From NCBI GenBank assembly GCA_019322815.1, contig JAHWIB010000008.1:1-35557 (forward strand): 35,557 nt of DNA. The letters run 5' to 3'. The notes beneath the pieces were generated by a model. The model saw nothing but the letters and a program-made list of their open reading frames with translations, ran no database searches and was not told the DNA's origin. The position numbers were made by a program, and so were the translations under genes. Source of the stretch: Candidatus Woesearchaeota archaeon. GTDB lineage: Archaea > Nanobdellota > Nanobdellia > Woesearchaeales > WJKL01. This document shows, piece by piece, positions 1 to 9,071 of this stretch (the first letter of the stretch is position 1; the number at the start of each line of letters is the position of its first letter).

Positions 1-2
1 TT

Positions 3-464
3 TTATTAGGAGTTATTGTATTATACTTGGCAGTATGGTTATTCAGCTCAGAAATAATAATAAAAAGCCTGCAGTTTTTTTTAATGATTATCAAAAGAAT
101 AATTCCTGTCTTTATACTAGTTTTTGTCCTGATGGTTTTGATAAACTATTTTATCAAACCAAAAAGAATAGTAAACTATTTTGGAAAAAAAGCAGGAATA
201 AAAGGTTGGATAATATCAATTACAGCAGGACTGCTTTCAACAGGCCCTATGTATATGTGGTACCCTTTGCTGAATCAGATGCAAAAAAAAGGCGTGAAAA
301 ATAGGTTTATTACAGCTTTCCTTTACAATAGGGCAATTAAACTGCCTTTGCTGCCTCTTTTAATATTCTATTTTGGATGGGCATACACAATTATATTGAC
401 CATGGTGATGATAATTGCTTCTGTATTCCAGGGAATAATTGTTGAAAAGATATTAGAGGTATAG
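3..464 (+). CDS. Predicted membrane permease (YraQ/DUF318-like), 5' partial
   Basis: The reading frame is open to the left edge of the window, so the true start lies outside; about 153 C-terminal residues are visible. They form several hydrophobic segments separated by short basic loops. The glycine/proline-rich stretch STGPMYMWYPLL followed by a helix with NRAIKLPLLPLL resembles the predicted permease family DUF318/YraQ. Substrate unknown. The stop codon lies just before the ATG of the methyltransferase, suggesting co-transcription. Family assignment is by pattern only. Confidence 0.6.
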   Translation, partial: LLGVIVLYLAVWLFSSEIIIKSLQFFLMIIKRIIPVFILVFVLMVLINYFIKPKRIVNYFGKKAGIKGWIISITAGLLSTGPMYMWYPLLNQMQKKGVKNRFITAFLYNRAIKLPLLPLLIFYFGWAYTIILTMVMIIASVFQGIIVEKILEV

Positions 465-465
465 A

Positions 466-1110
466 ATGAAAATACAGCCTTTTGAGACACATACTCAAAG
501 ATATGAAGATTGGTTTGATAGAAATAGATTTGCTTATGAGTCTGAATTAGAAGCAGTAAAAGCAATGCTTCCAAGAAAAGGATATGGTGTTGAGATAGGC
601 GTGGGAAGCGGAAGATTTGCAGCTCCATTAGGCATTGAACATGGAATAGAGCCTTCACCAAAGATGGGTGCAATTGCTGAGAAAAGAGGCGTAATTATCT
701 TAGGAGGTACAGCTGAAAATCTGTTTTCTACTGATGAAACATTTGATTATGCATTGATGGTCACTACTCTTTGTTTTCTTGAAGATGTTGACGCAGCATT
801 TAAAGAAGCTCATAGAATATTAACACCCAAAGGTTATTTTATTAATGGTTTTGTTGACAGAAAAAGTGAAATTGGAAGGTCTTATGAAAAACACAAACAA
901 GAAAGCCCTTTTTATAGGGAAGCAACTTTCTATTCAGTAGATGAAGTTGTTGAACATTTACAGAGGGCAGGTTTTGGTGATATGGAATTTAATCAAACCA
1001 TATTTCATCCATTAGGCGAGATAGAAGCAATCGAACCAATAAAACCGGGCTATGGTGAAGGTTCATTTGTTGTGATCAAAGCTAAAAAAATAGGAGGAAA
1101 AATAAAATGA
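466..1110 (+). CDS. SAM-dependent class I methyltransferase
   Basis: A 214-residue protein with the Rossmann SAM-binding motif VEIGVGSGRF at about residues 42-51 and a downstream acidic post-motif region. It has the usual Methyltransf_11 layout, including a 'hydrophobic-TTLCFLED' strand and a RILTPKGYF motif. The substrate cannot be told. Its ATG follows the permease stop by one base and its own stop overlaps the ATG of the NifX-like gene by 4 nt, so it belongs to a tightly packed operon. A metabolite or small-molecule target is likely, but this is inference. Confidence 0.8.
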   Translation: MKIQPFETHTQRYEDWFDRNRFAYESELEAVKAMLPRKGYGVEIGVGSGRFAAPLGIEHGIEPSPKMGAIAEKRGVIILGGTAENLFSTDETFDYALMVTTLCFLEDVDAAFKEAHRILTPKGYFINGFVDRKSEIGRSYEKHKQESPFYREATFYSVDEVVEHLQRAGFGDMEFNQTIFHPLGEIEAIEPIKPGYGEGSFVVIKAKKIGGKIK

Positions 1111-1832
1111 AAATAGCAGTAAGTTCAAATGGAAAAACATTAGAAGATGATATTGATATGAGGTTTGGAAGATGCAGATATTTTATAATTGTAGATTTAG
1201 AAAATCCTAAAAAGTTTGAAGCAGTAGAGAATGAAGGAGCAATACAAGGCCATGGAGCAGGCATCAGGGCAGGGCAGCAGATCGGAGAATTAGGTGCAGA
1301 AGCAGTTATAACTGGAAACTTGGGGCCGAATGCGACAAATATACTGAATCAGTTAGGCATCAAAACATATCATGCTTCAGGAAAAGTAAAAGATGCAATT
1401 GATGCATTAAAAAATAATAAATTAGAGATAATCAGTGAAATTGCCCCTTCTCATTCAGGAATGCAAGAACAGAAAACTGAAAGCAAAGGAGAAAGAATAT
1501 TCTTTCCATTGCTAGATAATAATGGCGAAGATTCAGAGATAAGCCCTCATTTTGGCCATGCTCCTTTTTTTGGGGTGTATGACACAGATAAAAAAGAATT
1601 GAAGATAACTGAAAATAATCTTGATCATACAGATCCTACAAAATCTCCGATAGACCAGATTGAAGAGGCAGTGAATCCGACAACAATCTTTGCTCAGGGG
1701 ATAGGAGGAAGGGCTATTAGCATCATCGCAGAGAAAGGATTAAAGCTGAAAACAGGGCCTTACAATACTGTCAAAGAAGTTATGAAAAATCTAGACAAGC
1801 TTGAAGATTTGACTGAAAGCTGCGGGCATTAG
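1107..1832 (+). CDS. Tandem dinitrogenase iron-molybdenum cofactor (NifX/NifB-like) domain protein
   Basis: A 241-residue protein with two copies of the NifX/NafY-type iron-sulfur or FeMo-cofactor-binding fold, residues about 1-110 and 128-230. Each copy has the 'RFGRCRYF' or 'HFGHAPFFGVYD' start and a glycine-rich 'GNLGPNA' or 'QGIGGRA' segment. The family carries Fe-S or molybdenum cofactor precursors. There is no nitrogenase here; with the ferredoxin and MinD/ferredoxin ATPases next door it more likely handles Fe-S clusters or a metal cofactor. The C-terminus ends in SCGH, a possible metal ligand. It is translationally coupled (ATGA) to the methyltransferase upstream. Confidence 0.8.
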   Translation: MKIAVSSNGKTLEDDIDMRFGRCRYFIIVDLENPKKFEAVENEGAIQGHGAGIRAGQQIGELGAEAVITGNLGPNATNILNQLGIKTYHASGKVKDAIDALKNNKLEIISEIAPSHSGMQEQKTESKGERIFFPLLDNNGEDSEISPHFGHAPFFGVYDTDKKELKITENNLDHTDPTKSPIDQIEEAVNPTTIFAQGIGGRAISIIAEKGLKLKTGPYNTVKEVMKNLDKLEDLTESCGH

Positions 1833-1845
1833 AAGAGGTGTTAAA

Positions 1846-2037
1846 ATGAAATACAAAATTGAATTTAAAAAAGATCAATGCATGGGCTGCGGCGCATGCA
1901 CTCAATGTGAAAACTGGGAAATGGGAAAAGACGGCAAAGCATTTCCTGTAAAGAAAGAATTAGAAAAGGTTGGATGTAATAAAGAAGCAGCAGATATATG
2001 TCCGGCAGGGATAATAAAGATAGTTGAAGTAAAATAA
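1846..2037 (+). CDS. Small [4Fe-4S] ferredoxin
   Basis: A 63-residue protein with CMGCGAC near the N-terminus (Cys12, 15, 18) and a second cysteine set ending in ICP. This is the short archaeal 4Fe-4S ferredoxin layout with one complete cluster and remnants of another. A good ribosome binding site (GAGGTG) precedes the ATG. It is closely similar in layout to the second ferredoxin at 15840-16028. It presumably supplies electrons to the Fe-S proteins of this operon. Confidence 0.85.
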   Translation: MKYKIEFKKDQCMGCGACTQCENWEMGKDGKAFPVKKELEKVGCNKEAADICPAGIIKIVEVK

Positions 2038-2048
2038 ATTGTTTATAT

Positions 2049-2435
2049 ATGATTGATCAATTTTTAGATAAAAAAAATATCTTTGCAGTCATAGGGGTAT
2101 CAAGAGATAAAAATAAATATGGCAGTAAAGTTTATCTTGATTTAAAAAATGCAGGCTATAAAACATATCCAATAAATCCTAAAATAGATAAGATTTTTGG
2201 AGATAAATGTTATTCAAGATTAAAAGACCTGCCCATTAAACCAGATGTTGTTTGTACAGTAGTCAAGCCTAACATCACTGAAGAGATTGTAATAGATTGT
2301 AAAAAACTTAAAATTGATAAAATTTGGATGCAGCCTGGCTCTGAATCAATAAAAGCGATTAAATTTTGTAGACAAAATGATATTAAAGTTTTACATGATA
2401 TTTGTATAATGGTAAAAAGAAAAAAATGGAAATAA
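2049..2435 (+). CDS. CoA-binding domain protein (YccU-like)
   Basis: A 128-residue single-domain Rossmann protein. The N-terminal 'AVIGVSRDKNKYGSKV' and the 'YPINPK' and 'WMQPGSES' motifs match the CoA-binding (COG1832/YccU) family. Its biochemical role is not established. The 3' end overlaps the start of the next ATPase gene by 10 nt in another frame, supporting coupled translation. Confidence 0.8.
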   Translation: MIDQFLDKKNIFAVIGVSRDKNKYGSKVYLDLKNAGYKTYPINPKIDKIFGDKCYSRLKDLPIKPDVVCTVVKPNITEEIVIDCKKLKIDKIWMQPGSESIKAIKFCRQNDIKVLHDICIMVKRKKWK

Positions 2436-3256
2436 TAGGGATAACAGGAGGTAAAGGCGGAACAGGAAAATCAACAATATCTTCTTCACTTGCCTGTGAA
2501 TTAGCAAAAAAAAGCAAAGTTCTTTTGGTTGATGCTGATGTAGACTGCCCTAATGACCATCTGATTCTCAACATAAAAAGAGAATTTCTTAAAACAGTCT
2601 GGCAGAGAATACCAAAATGGGATTATGATAAGTGTATAAAGTGCGGGTTATGCGGAACAGTCTGCAAGCCTAATGCAATTGTTTCAATCAAAGATAAGAA
2701 TCCAATTTTTATGCAGCAGCAGTGCAATGGATGCGGCGCCTGTGCATTTAAATGCCCTGTAGATGCGATCAGCTGGGGCAAAAAAGAGATTGGAACTATA
2801 TTCAAAGGAAAAAATCACAATATTAGATTTTTATCAGGAGAATTGAAGACAAATGAGCCTATTTCTGAATTTGTGGTGAATGATATCAATAAGATTATTG
2901 AAAAAGAAAAAGATCAGTATGATTATATAATCATAGATACAGCCGCAGGCACCCACTGTCCTGTCATATCTGCTCTAGAGATGTGTGACAATGTTTTTGC
3001 AGTTACAGAACCAACACCTTTAGGAAGCCATGACCTTGAAATTATTCTTAAGCTTCTTAAAAGATTAAAAATAAAATCCAGCATAATTCTAAATCGTTCA
3101 GATATTGGCGATAAGAAAATAATCAAAGATCTGGCTGGCAAATATAACTCAAAATTAACTGCAGAAATTCCATATTCAAAAGAAATCATAGACAAATATT
3201 CAAAAGGGGTCCCTATCATAGGAGAATTTATCCAAAAAATAATCAAAGAATTATGA
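2426..3256 (+). CDS. MinD-superfamily P-loop ATPase with inserted ferredoxin domain (first of two)
   Basis: The start is taken at the ATG that gives MEIIGITGGKGGTGKS, which puts the deviant Walker A (GGKGGTGKS) at residues 7-15 as in MinD/Mrp proteins; a longer frame exists but adds only a basic stretch. Two [4Fe-4S] motifs (CIKCGLCGTVC and CNGCGACAFKC) are inserted in the first half, followed by the 'IIDTAAGTHCPV' switch region. The family couples ATP hydrolysis to Fe-S or redox protein maturation. It overlaps the next paralogue by 4 nt, and the two probably act as a heterodimer. Confidence 0.88.
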   Translation: MEIIGITGGKGGTGKSTISSSLACELAKKSKVLLVDADVDCPNDHLILNIKREFLKTVWQRIPKWDYDKCIKCGLCGTVCKPNAIVSIKDKNPIFMQQQCNGCGACAFKCPVDAISWGKKEIGTIFKGKNHNIRFLSGELKTNEPISEFVVNDINKIIEKEKDQYDYIIIDTAAGTHCPVISALEMCDNVFAVTEPTPLGSHDLEIILKLLKRLKIKSSIILNRSDIGDKKIIKDLAGKYNSKLTAEIPYSKEIIDKYSKGVPIIGEFIQKIIKEL

Positions 3257-4134
3257 AAACCATAACTGTATTATCTGGAAAAGGAGGAGTTGGAAAAAGC
3301 AGCATAACAGCATCTTTAGCAGTTGCTATGTCCAGGAAAAAAAAGATTATATCTGCAGACTGCGATGTTGATGCTTCAAACTTAGCTTTGGTTTTAGGAG
3401 CAGAAAAACATGAAGAATGGAAGCCTATCTCAACAAATCAAAAAGCCAAATTTGACTTGAAAAAATGCAATTCATGCAAGAAATGCTTTAATTCATGTTT
3501 TTTCAATGCAATCGAATGGATAAACAATAAACCAAGATTAAAAGAATTCAGTTGTGAAGGCTGCGGACTTTGCAAAATGATATGTCCTGCAGGAGCTATA
3601 ACAGAGATAGACATTAATAATGCAAAACTAGGATACTCAAAGACTAAATATGGGTTTATTGTTGTATCAGCCCAGTTAAATATTGGAGAATCAGGTTCTG
3701 GAAAGATAGTAAGCGAAGTAAAAAATAAAGCAGGGAAATTAACAGGAGATGCAGATTTTATGATAGTAGATTCTGCAGCAGGAATAGGCTGTCCTGTAAT
3801 TGCATCTGTCACAGGAAGCGATTATGCAGTAATTGTTGTAGAACCAACTCCTTCTAGTTTCTCTGATATGCAGAGAGCAATGGAAATAGTGGATCATTTC
3901 AGAATACCTATAGGAATAATAATAAATAAATTTGACATCAATCCTGGATATAGCAGGAAAATAGAATCTTTTTCAAAGAAAAATGATAAAGAAATATTAA
4001 CAAAGATTCCTTATGATAAGAAATTTGTTGATGCATTAGTAAATTTGACCCCTATAATAGTCTACGATGAAAAGTTTAAATCTATATTTGATACTGTTGC
4101 AGAAAAATTGATTAAAATGTTTAGTGATGAATAA
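3253..4134 (+). CDS. MinD-superfamily P-loop ATPase with inserted ferredoxin domain (second of two)
   Basis: A 293-residue paralogue of the upstream gene, with the Walker A sequence SGKGGVGKSS at the N-terminus. Two cysteine clusters (CNSCKKCFNSC and CEGCGLCKMIC) form an inserted ferredoxin, and the 'IVDSAAGIGCPV' motif follows. The pair, with the NifX-like protein and ferredoxin, is a recurrent neighbourhood in anaerobic archaea and bacteria; its exact substrate is unknown. ATGA overlap with the first ATPase. Confidence 0.88.
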   Translation: MKTITVLSGKGGVGKSSITASLAVAMSRKKKIISADCDVDASNLALVLGAEKHEEWKPISTNQKAKFDLKKCNSCKKCFNSCFFNAIEWINNKPRLKEFSCEGCGLCKMICPAGAITEIDINNAKLGYSKTKYGFIVVSAQLNIGESGSGKIVSEVKNKAGKLTGDADFMIVDSAAGIGCPVIASVTGSDYAVIVVEPTPSSFSDMQRAMEIVDHFRIPIGIIINKFDINPGYSRKIESFSKKNDKEILTKIPYDKKFVDALVNLTPIIVYDEKFKSIFDTVAEKLIKMFSDE

Positions 4135-4143
4135 ATAATAAAA

Positions 4144-4704
4144 ATGAAGATCAAAAAAAGTTTTTGCGGTAACAGGATAGGAAAGATGTCAAACATTTCT
4201 TTTAGGATAATGTCTTTTTTGTTCAAGATATATGATCTCTTTCATGATCCTGAAAAAAGGACTTCAAGTTTTGATATAAAAAAAGGAGAGACAATCATAG
4301 ATTATGGCTGCGGACCAGGAAGATATACAAGAAAGCTTTCAGAGCTTGTAGGAGAAAAAGGAAAGGTATATTGTGTAGATGTTCAGAAATTAGCGATAGA
4401 TGCAATAAATAAAAAGATTGTTAGATATAATCTGAAGAATGTCATCCCTGTATTGGCCAATGATAATTCAAACAGCCTAAAATCAAATATTGCAGACAAG
4501 ATACTTGTTTTAGATATGTTTCATATGGTAAAGAATCCTTCTGCATTTCTCAAGGAGCTTCACAGGTTATTAAAAAAAGATGGAATATTGATCATCGAAG
4601 ATGGACATCAGCCGAGGAAGATAACCAAAAAGAATATACTTGATTCAAGATTATGGAAGATAATTGAGGAAAATAAGTATCATCTTAAGTGTAAAAAATT
4701 ATAA
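4144..4704 (+). CDS. SAM-dependent class I methyltransferase
   Basis: A 186-residue protein with SAM motif I 'IDYGCGPGRYTRKLSE' at about residues 58-73, then VYCVDVQ (acidic loop), VLDMFHMVKNP and RLLKKDGILII. It is a compact Methyltransf_11/25-type enzyme. Position at the end of the Fe-S operon suggests co-transcription. Substrate unknown. Confidence 0.78.
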   Translation: MKIKKSFCGNRIGKMSNISFRIMSFLFKIYDLFHDPEKRTSSFDIKKGETIIDYGCGPGRYTRKLSELVGEKGKVYCVDVQKLAIDAINKKIVRYNLKNVIPVLANDNSNSLKSNIADKILVLDMFHMVKNPSAFLKELHRLLKKDGILIIEDGHQPRKITKKNILDSRLWKIIEENKYHLKCKKL

Positions 4705-4718
4705 AAAATTGTTTGAAT

Positions 4719-5120
4719 ATGAAAGGAATTTATTTTCTTGTGATTGATGTAAAAAAGAACATCTTCAAAACCATAGGTGCATTTGGAAAAATTCGTTTCA
4801 AAAAAGGAATATATGTTTATGTCGGCTCTGCGCAGAACAGCATAGAAAAAAGAGTCTCAAGGCATTTCTCAAAAAACAAAAAGATAAGATGGCATATTGA
4901 TTATCTGCTTGTAGACCAAAATGTTGATCTTAAAAAGGCCTTTTATAAAAAAACAGAAAAAGATCAGGAGTGTAAAACAGCTATTTTTCTTAGTGATAGA
5001 GAAAAACCTATTGAAAAATTTGGCTGTTCTGACTGCAGATGCTGCTCGCATTTATTTAGACTAAATACATTGAAAAATTTAAAAAAATTAAAATTCAAAG
5101 AATTTAAGATTACTGGCTGA
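4719..5120 (+). CDS. DUF123 (GIY-YIG related) endonuclease-like protein
   Basis: About 133 residues. The start is placed at the ATG giving MKGIYFL; an upstream TTG would add two residues. The motifs KGIYVYVGSAQ, EKRVSRHF, WHIDYLL and the C-terminal FGCSDCRCCSHLF match DUF123, a GIY-YIG related family common in archaea. Its 3' end overlaps the convergent SDR gene by 11 bp. Predicted nuclease; cellular role unknown. Confidence 0.8.
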   Translation: MKGIYFLVIDVKKNIFKTIGAFGKIRFKKGIYVYVGSAQNSIEKRVSRHFSKNKKIRWHIDYLLVDQNVDLKKAFYKKTEKDQECKTAIFLSDREKPIEKFGCSDCRCCSHLFRLNTLKNLKKLKFKEFKITG

Positions 5121-5853
5121 TCCATCCGCCGTCTACAACTAATATCTGGCCTGTTATATAATCTGCTTTGTTAGATGCGAGGAAAACAACAGCATTTGCA
5201 ATATCTTCAGGAGTGCCCATCCTTTTTAATGGAATAGCTGCAATAGTCTGTTTTCTGCTTTCTTCAGTAGAACTTTGGCTTGCTCCAGGAGTATCTATTG
5301 CACCAGGCGCTACAGCATTTATATTTATCTTTTTAGGAGCTAATTCCAATGCAAGAGCCCTTGTAATGCCATTTATTCCTCCTTTTGATGCGCAGTAATG
5401 CGCTAATCCAGGAAATCCTATAAAAGAAGCTATAGAAGATATGCTTACTATTTTGCTTCCAGGCTTCATGACTTTTGCAGCTGCCTGAGAGCATAAGAAA
5501 ATACTTTTGAGATTAATATTCAAAACCTTATCCCAGTCAGATTCCTTCATCTTATCAAATTGGACAAAAGGAAATATTCCTGCATTATTAACTAGTATAT
5601 CCAATTTGCTGAATTTCTTTATAGTTTGTTTAATTAGACTATCAACATCTGATTTATCAGAAACATCACATTTAACAGCAAGCCCTTTGATTTTATACTT
5701 TTTCTCAATCTCTTTGACAACTTTTTTGCAGTCTTCTAAACTAATATCACTCACAACAACATTTGCTCCTTCTTTTGCAAAAGCATCTACAATGCCTCTT
5801 CCTATACCCCTTCTGCTTCCAGTAACGATTGCAGTTTTTCCTTTTAGTCTCAT
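5110..5853 (-). CDS. Short-chain dehydrogenase/reductase (FabG-like)
   Basis: A classical 247-residue SDR. It has the TGSRRGIGRGI cofactor motif near the N-terminus, NNAG at about 89-92, the catalytic Ser in SISSIAS, the YCASK Tyr-Lys pair, and PGAIDTPG after strand six. The C-terminal 'GQILVVDGGW' is typical of 3-oxoacyl-ACP reductase/glucose dehydrogenase-like members. The substrate is not deducible. It starts 2 nt after the stop of the lactate dehydrogenase gene, so they share a transcript. Confidence 0.88.
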   Translation of the reverse strand: MRLKGKTAIVTGSRRGIGRGIVDAFAKEGANVVVSDISLEDCKKVVKEIEKKYKIKGLAVKCDVSDKSDVDSLIKQTIKKFSKLDILVNNAGIFPFVQFDKMKESDWDKVLNINLKSIFLCSQAAAKVMKPGSKIVSISSIASFIGFPGLAHYCASKGGINGITRALALELAPKKININAVAPGAIDTPGASQSSTEESRKQTIAAIPLKRMGTPEDIANAVVFLASNKADYITGQILVVDGGWISQ

Positions 5854-5854
5854 C

Positions 5855-6775
5855 TTATTTCACCTTCTCAATATATCTTTTCAAAATATCAGCTGATTTA
5901 TTCAAACATGCTTTTTCTTTTTTATCAAAAGGCATTACTAATTGTTTCTTGACTCCGCTCTTTCCCAAAACACAAGGCACACTTAAACATACATTAGAAG
6001 CACCATTATAATTCTTTAATAAATTTGAAACAGGCAGCACTGTATTCTGGTCTGAAAGTATAGCATCTACAATCTTTGTTATACCTAGACCAATTGCATA
6101 ATATGTTGCTCCTTTTTTTGCAATAACTTCATAAGCAGCTTTTTTTGTTCTATTGTATATATCTTTCATAGATTTTGTATTATATCCTTTTAATCTGCTT
6201 AGATGAATTCCTGCAATATTTGCTGTGCTCCATACAGGAAACTCACTGTCACCATGCTCTCCTAAGATATATGCATGGACAGAAGAAGGATTTACTTTGA
6301 AATGCTTGCCTAATAAATAACGGAATCTTGATGTATCAAGTGTTGTTCCGCTTCCAATAACCCTGTTAGCTGGAAATTTACTGTATTTTAATGTAAGATA
6401 AGTTAAAATATCAACTGGATTTGATACAATCAAAAAGATGCATTCTTTGTTATGCTTTACAATATTAGGAATCATCTCTTTAAAGATAGCTGCATTCTTC
6501 TGAACTAGATCAAGCCTTGTTTCTCCTGGTTTTTGATGAGCACCTGCACAAACAATTATAATATCAGCTCCTGCACAAACATCATATTTGTTGCTGAAAG
6601 ATATTTTGCAGTTAGGTACAAACTGCATTCCATGCTCTAGATCCATTGCTTCTCCATGAGCCTTTTCCCTATGAATATCCACCAAAGCAATTTCTTCAGC
6701 TAGCCCATGAAGCAATAAAGAATAAGCTGCTGTTGAGCCGACAAAGCCAGCACCTACAATAGCAATTTTTGACAT
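5855..6775 (-). CDS. ldh: L-lactate dehydrogenase
   Basis: A 306-residue NAD-dependent LDH/MDH family enzyme. The N-terminal IAIVGAGFVGS binds NAD. The active-site loop reads HQKPGETRLDL, with Gln before Lys-Pro, which favours lactate over malate. The catalytic ILGEHGDSEF motif is intact. It converts pyruvate to lactate and regenerates NAD+, fitting a fermentative lifestyle. It is followed immediately by the SDR gene. Confidence 0.9.
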   Translation of the reverse strand: MSKIAIVGAGFVGSTAAYSLLLHGLAEEIALVDIHREKAHGEAMDLEHGMQFVPNCKISFSNKYDVCAGADIIIVCAGAHQKPGETRLDLVQKNAAIFKEMIPNIVKHNKECIFLIVSNPVDILTYLTLKYSKFPANRVIGSGTTLDTSRFRYLLGKHFKVNPSSVHAYILGEHGDSEFPVWSTANIAGIHLSRLKGYNTKSMKDIYNRTKKAAYEVIAKKGATYYAIGLGITKIVDAILSDQNTVLPVSNLLKNYNGASNVCLSVPCVLGKSGVKKQLVMPFDKKEKACLNKSADILKRYIEKVK

Positions 6776-6804
6776 TCTATCACCTTCTTTTTATTATAAA
6801 ATAT

Positions 6805-9006
6805 TTATATGCTTAACAAACAAAGCCTTGCAGTAAGATAAGCTAATGTTGACTCTGCTCCTCTATTTAAATTAACTGTTTTTTCTCCAAGGCCATCAAA
6901 ACATCCACCTGTCTTGTCATCATATATCATCTGCTTCAGATAATTTCTGCCTAAAAACCAATGGAATGCATTTGATGCATGTCTTATATATTTTTTTTCA
7001 CCAGTAGTTTTATGCGCTAAGATAAGAGTCTGCACCATACATCCTGTGTCTACAGGCTGCTGGTCATAATATGATTTTTCTCCGCCTTTTACATACCATC
7101 CTCTATGTCCTATTGGAACAAAGATATTATTATGGAATGTTTTTGAAATAAGGAAATCAAGACTTGCTTTTGCAACATCAAGATACTTTTTATCTTTTGT
7201 AGAAAGATATGCATAAAACATTGCTTCAGGCAGCCTGCTGTTTGAATAGGTTAATTTTTCTTCAAACCACTTCCATTCCTTGTCATAACTTGCTTCATAT
7301 AATGAGACTAAATAATCAGCTAATTTTTTTATCTTTGAAATGTTTTCTGCAGAATTATTATTTTTATTATAATAATGCAGACCTACTAAACTAAATGCTA
7401 TCGATCTTGCATTTAAAAAATTATCAATAGGAGACAGCCCTTTCAATAATATCTGTTTAGCTTGTTCTTTAATATCAGGAGGAACTGCTTTTAATGCTGT
7501 TGTAAATCCCAGAGCATATACAGCCCTGCCATGGGCATCTTCACTAAATTCCTTAAAATTAACTCTTTTGTGCTTGTCAACATAGTTATACAGTTTGCCG
7601 TCTTTAGCTTGTACATATTTTATATAATCAAGATATGTTTTAATAAGCTTTAATTGTTTATACTCTCCAAATTTATTATAATATTTGCCGCATACAAATA
7701 ATGCTCTTGCATTGTCATCTAATGTATATCCGCTTTCAATATCAGGTGTTGCATAATTTGCAAATTGGATAATTCCAAAATCATCAGTAAGTCTGTTCAA
7801 ATGTGTTGTATTGATCTCAGGTATTCTTTTTACATAGATCTCAGGCAGGCCTAGATATTCTTTGAATATATTTCCATAAGACAACGCAACATTTGGCCAG
7901 GTCATATGCCTTGTATATGCATATGCATTTTTTTCCATTTCTCTTCTTTTCATTTCATCAGACAACAATTCTAAGATTGCCTTTGAATAAGATTCAGGAT
8001 TCTTAAATTCAACTAATCTTCCTTTGTCATCTGCAACTATGTCTTTTGCATGCAGAAAAGGAGTAGATACTACAGGTCTGCCGCAGCTCATTGCATATAC
8101 TAATGTGCCACTGGTAATCTGCTCTGGAGTTAATGAAGAAGAAATATAGATATCACTTGCTTTTATAAAAGAAATAATCTCTCTTAATTCTAAATATTTA
8201 TTATAAAATTTTACATGTTTTTCAAGGCCAAGCTCTTTTATCTTATTTTCAAGAAGATTTCTATAGTTTTCACCTTCATGTTTTCTTACAACAGGATGAG
8301 TTTCTCCTACAATAAGATATATTAAATTTGGAAATTTCTTGACAACTTCAGGAAGAGATTCAATAACATATTCATAACCTTTGCCAGAACTAATCATACC
8401 AAAAGAGCATAATATTATCTTGTCTTTTAATCCTAACCTTGTCTTTTCCTTTTTTTGTTCTTCATAATTAACAACATGGACTCCATGAGGTATTAAATGT
8501 ATCTTTGTATTTATAATCCCATAATCCTCTCTAAGTATCTTGATTCCTGTACTCGTCATAACAACAATGCTTTCTACTCTATCTGCTATGCTTCTGACTA
8601 CTTTTTTTAATTTTTCTTCTGGATTTGGCAGTACACTATGAAATGTTACAATAGCTGGCTTTTCAAGAATCTCTAAAAATGCCAGAAGATATTCTCCATA
8701 TGCTCCTCCAAAAATACCAAATTCATGCTGTATATTCACTAATTTTATTGTTTTTGTCTTATTTATCTGCTTTGCTGTATTTATATAGCCATCTAAATCA
8801 TTATCAGTTAACTGAAACATCACTTTTCTTGGATAATTATATATATTTACTCCATTTCTGTTTAAAGCAAGTATTCTGCTCCTGACAGTAGGAAAGAACT
8901 TATTATCAACAGCATCTGTCAGATCTTTAGTAAAAGTAGCTATCCCACACTCTCTTGGAGGAAAGGTACTCATATATAATATAATAGATTGATTTTCCAT
9001 TTTCAC
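6805..9006 (-). CDS. GT4 glycosyltransferase fused to an alpha/alpha-barrel domain
   Basis: A 733-residue two-domain protein. Residues about 1-395 form a GT4-type GT-B glycosyltransferase (PPRECGIATFTKDL start, HEFGIFGG, and the late SSSLTPEQITSGTLVYAMSC donor-site region). Residues about 400-733 are helical and rich in aromatic motifs (GYTLDDNARAL, GHRGWYVKGG, QQPVDTGCMVQTL), resembling an (alpha/alpha)6 glycosidase-type barrel. Two GH130 proteins are encoded nearby, so the set probably makes or remodels a mannose-type glycan; that is inference. A TATA-like ATATATA lies just upstream. Confidence 0.82.
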   Translation of the reverse strand: MKMENQSIILYMSTFPPRECGIATFTKDLTDAVDNKFFPTVRSRILALNRNGVNIYNYPRKVMFQLTDNDLDGYINTAKQINKTKTIKLVNIQHEFGIFGGAYGEYLLAFLEILEKPAIVTFHSVLPNPEEKLKKVVRSIADRVESIVVMTSTGIKILREDYGIINTKIHLIPHGVHVVNYEEQKKEKTRLGLKDKIILCSFGMISSGKGYEYVIESLPEVVKKFPNLIYLIVGETHPVVRKHEGENYRNLLENKIKELGLEKHVKFYNKYLELREIISFIKASDIYISSSLTPEQITSGTLVYAMSCGRPVVSTPFLHAKDIVADDKGRLVEFKNPESYSKAILELLSDEMKRREMEKNAYAYTRHMTWPNVALSYGNIFKEYLGLPEIYVKRIPEINTTHLNRLTDDFGIIQFANYATPDIESGYTLDDNARALFVCGKYYNKFGEYKQLKLIKTYLDYIKYVQAKDGKLYNYVDKHKRVNFKEFSEDAHGRAVYALGFTTALKAVPPDIKEQAKQILLKGLSPIDNFLNARSIAFSLVGLHYYNKNNNSAENISKIKKLADYLVSLYEASYDKEWKWFEEKLTYSNSRLPEAMFYAYLSTKDKKYLDVAKASLDFLISKTFHNNIFVPIGHRGWYVKGGEKSYYDQQPVDTGCMVQTLILAHKTTGEKKYIRHASNAFHWFLGRNYLKQMIYDDKTGGCFDGLGEKTVNLNRGAESTLAYLTARLCLLSI

Positions 9007-9071
9007 ACACTATATATAGTAGGGAAAATTGGATTTTATAAAATTATCTATAATTTAGGAGAAAACGCATA

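Noticed and set aside
5168..5896. Plus-strand frames opposite the SDR gene
   Set aside because: They are shadows of the strong minus-strand SDR coding sequence and have no RBS or family motif.
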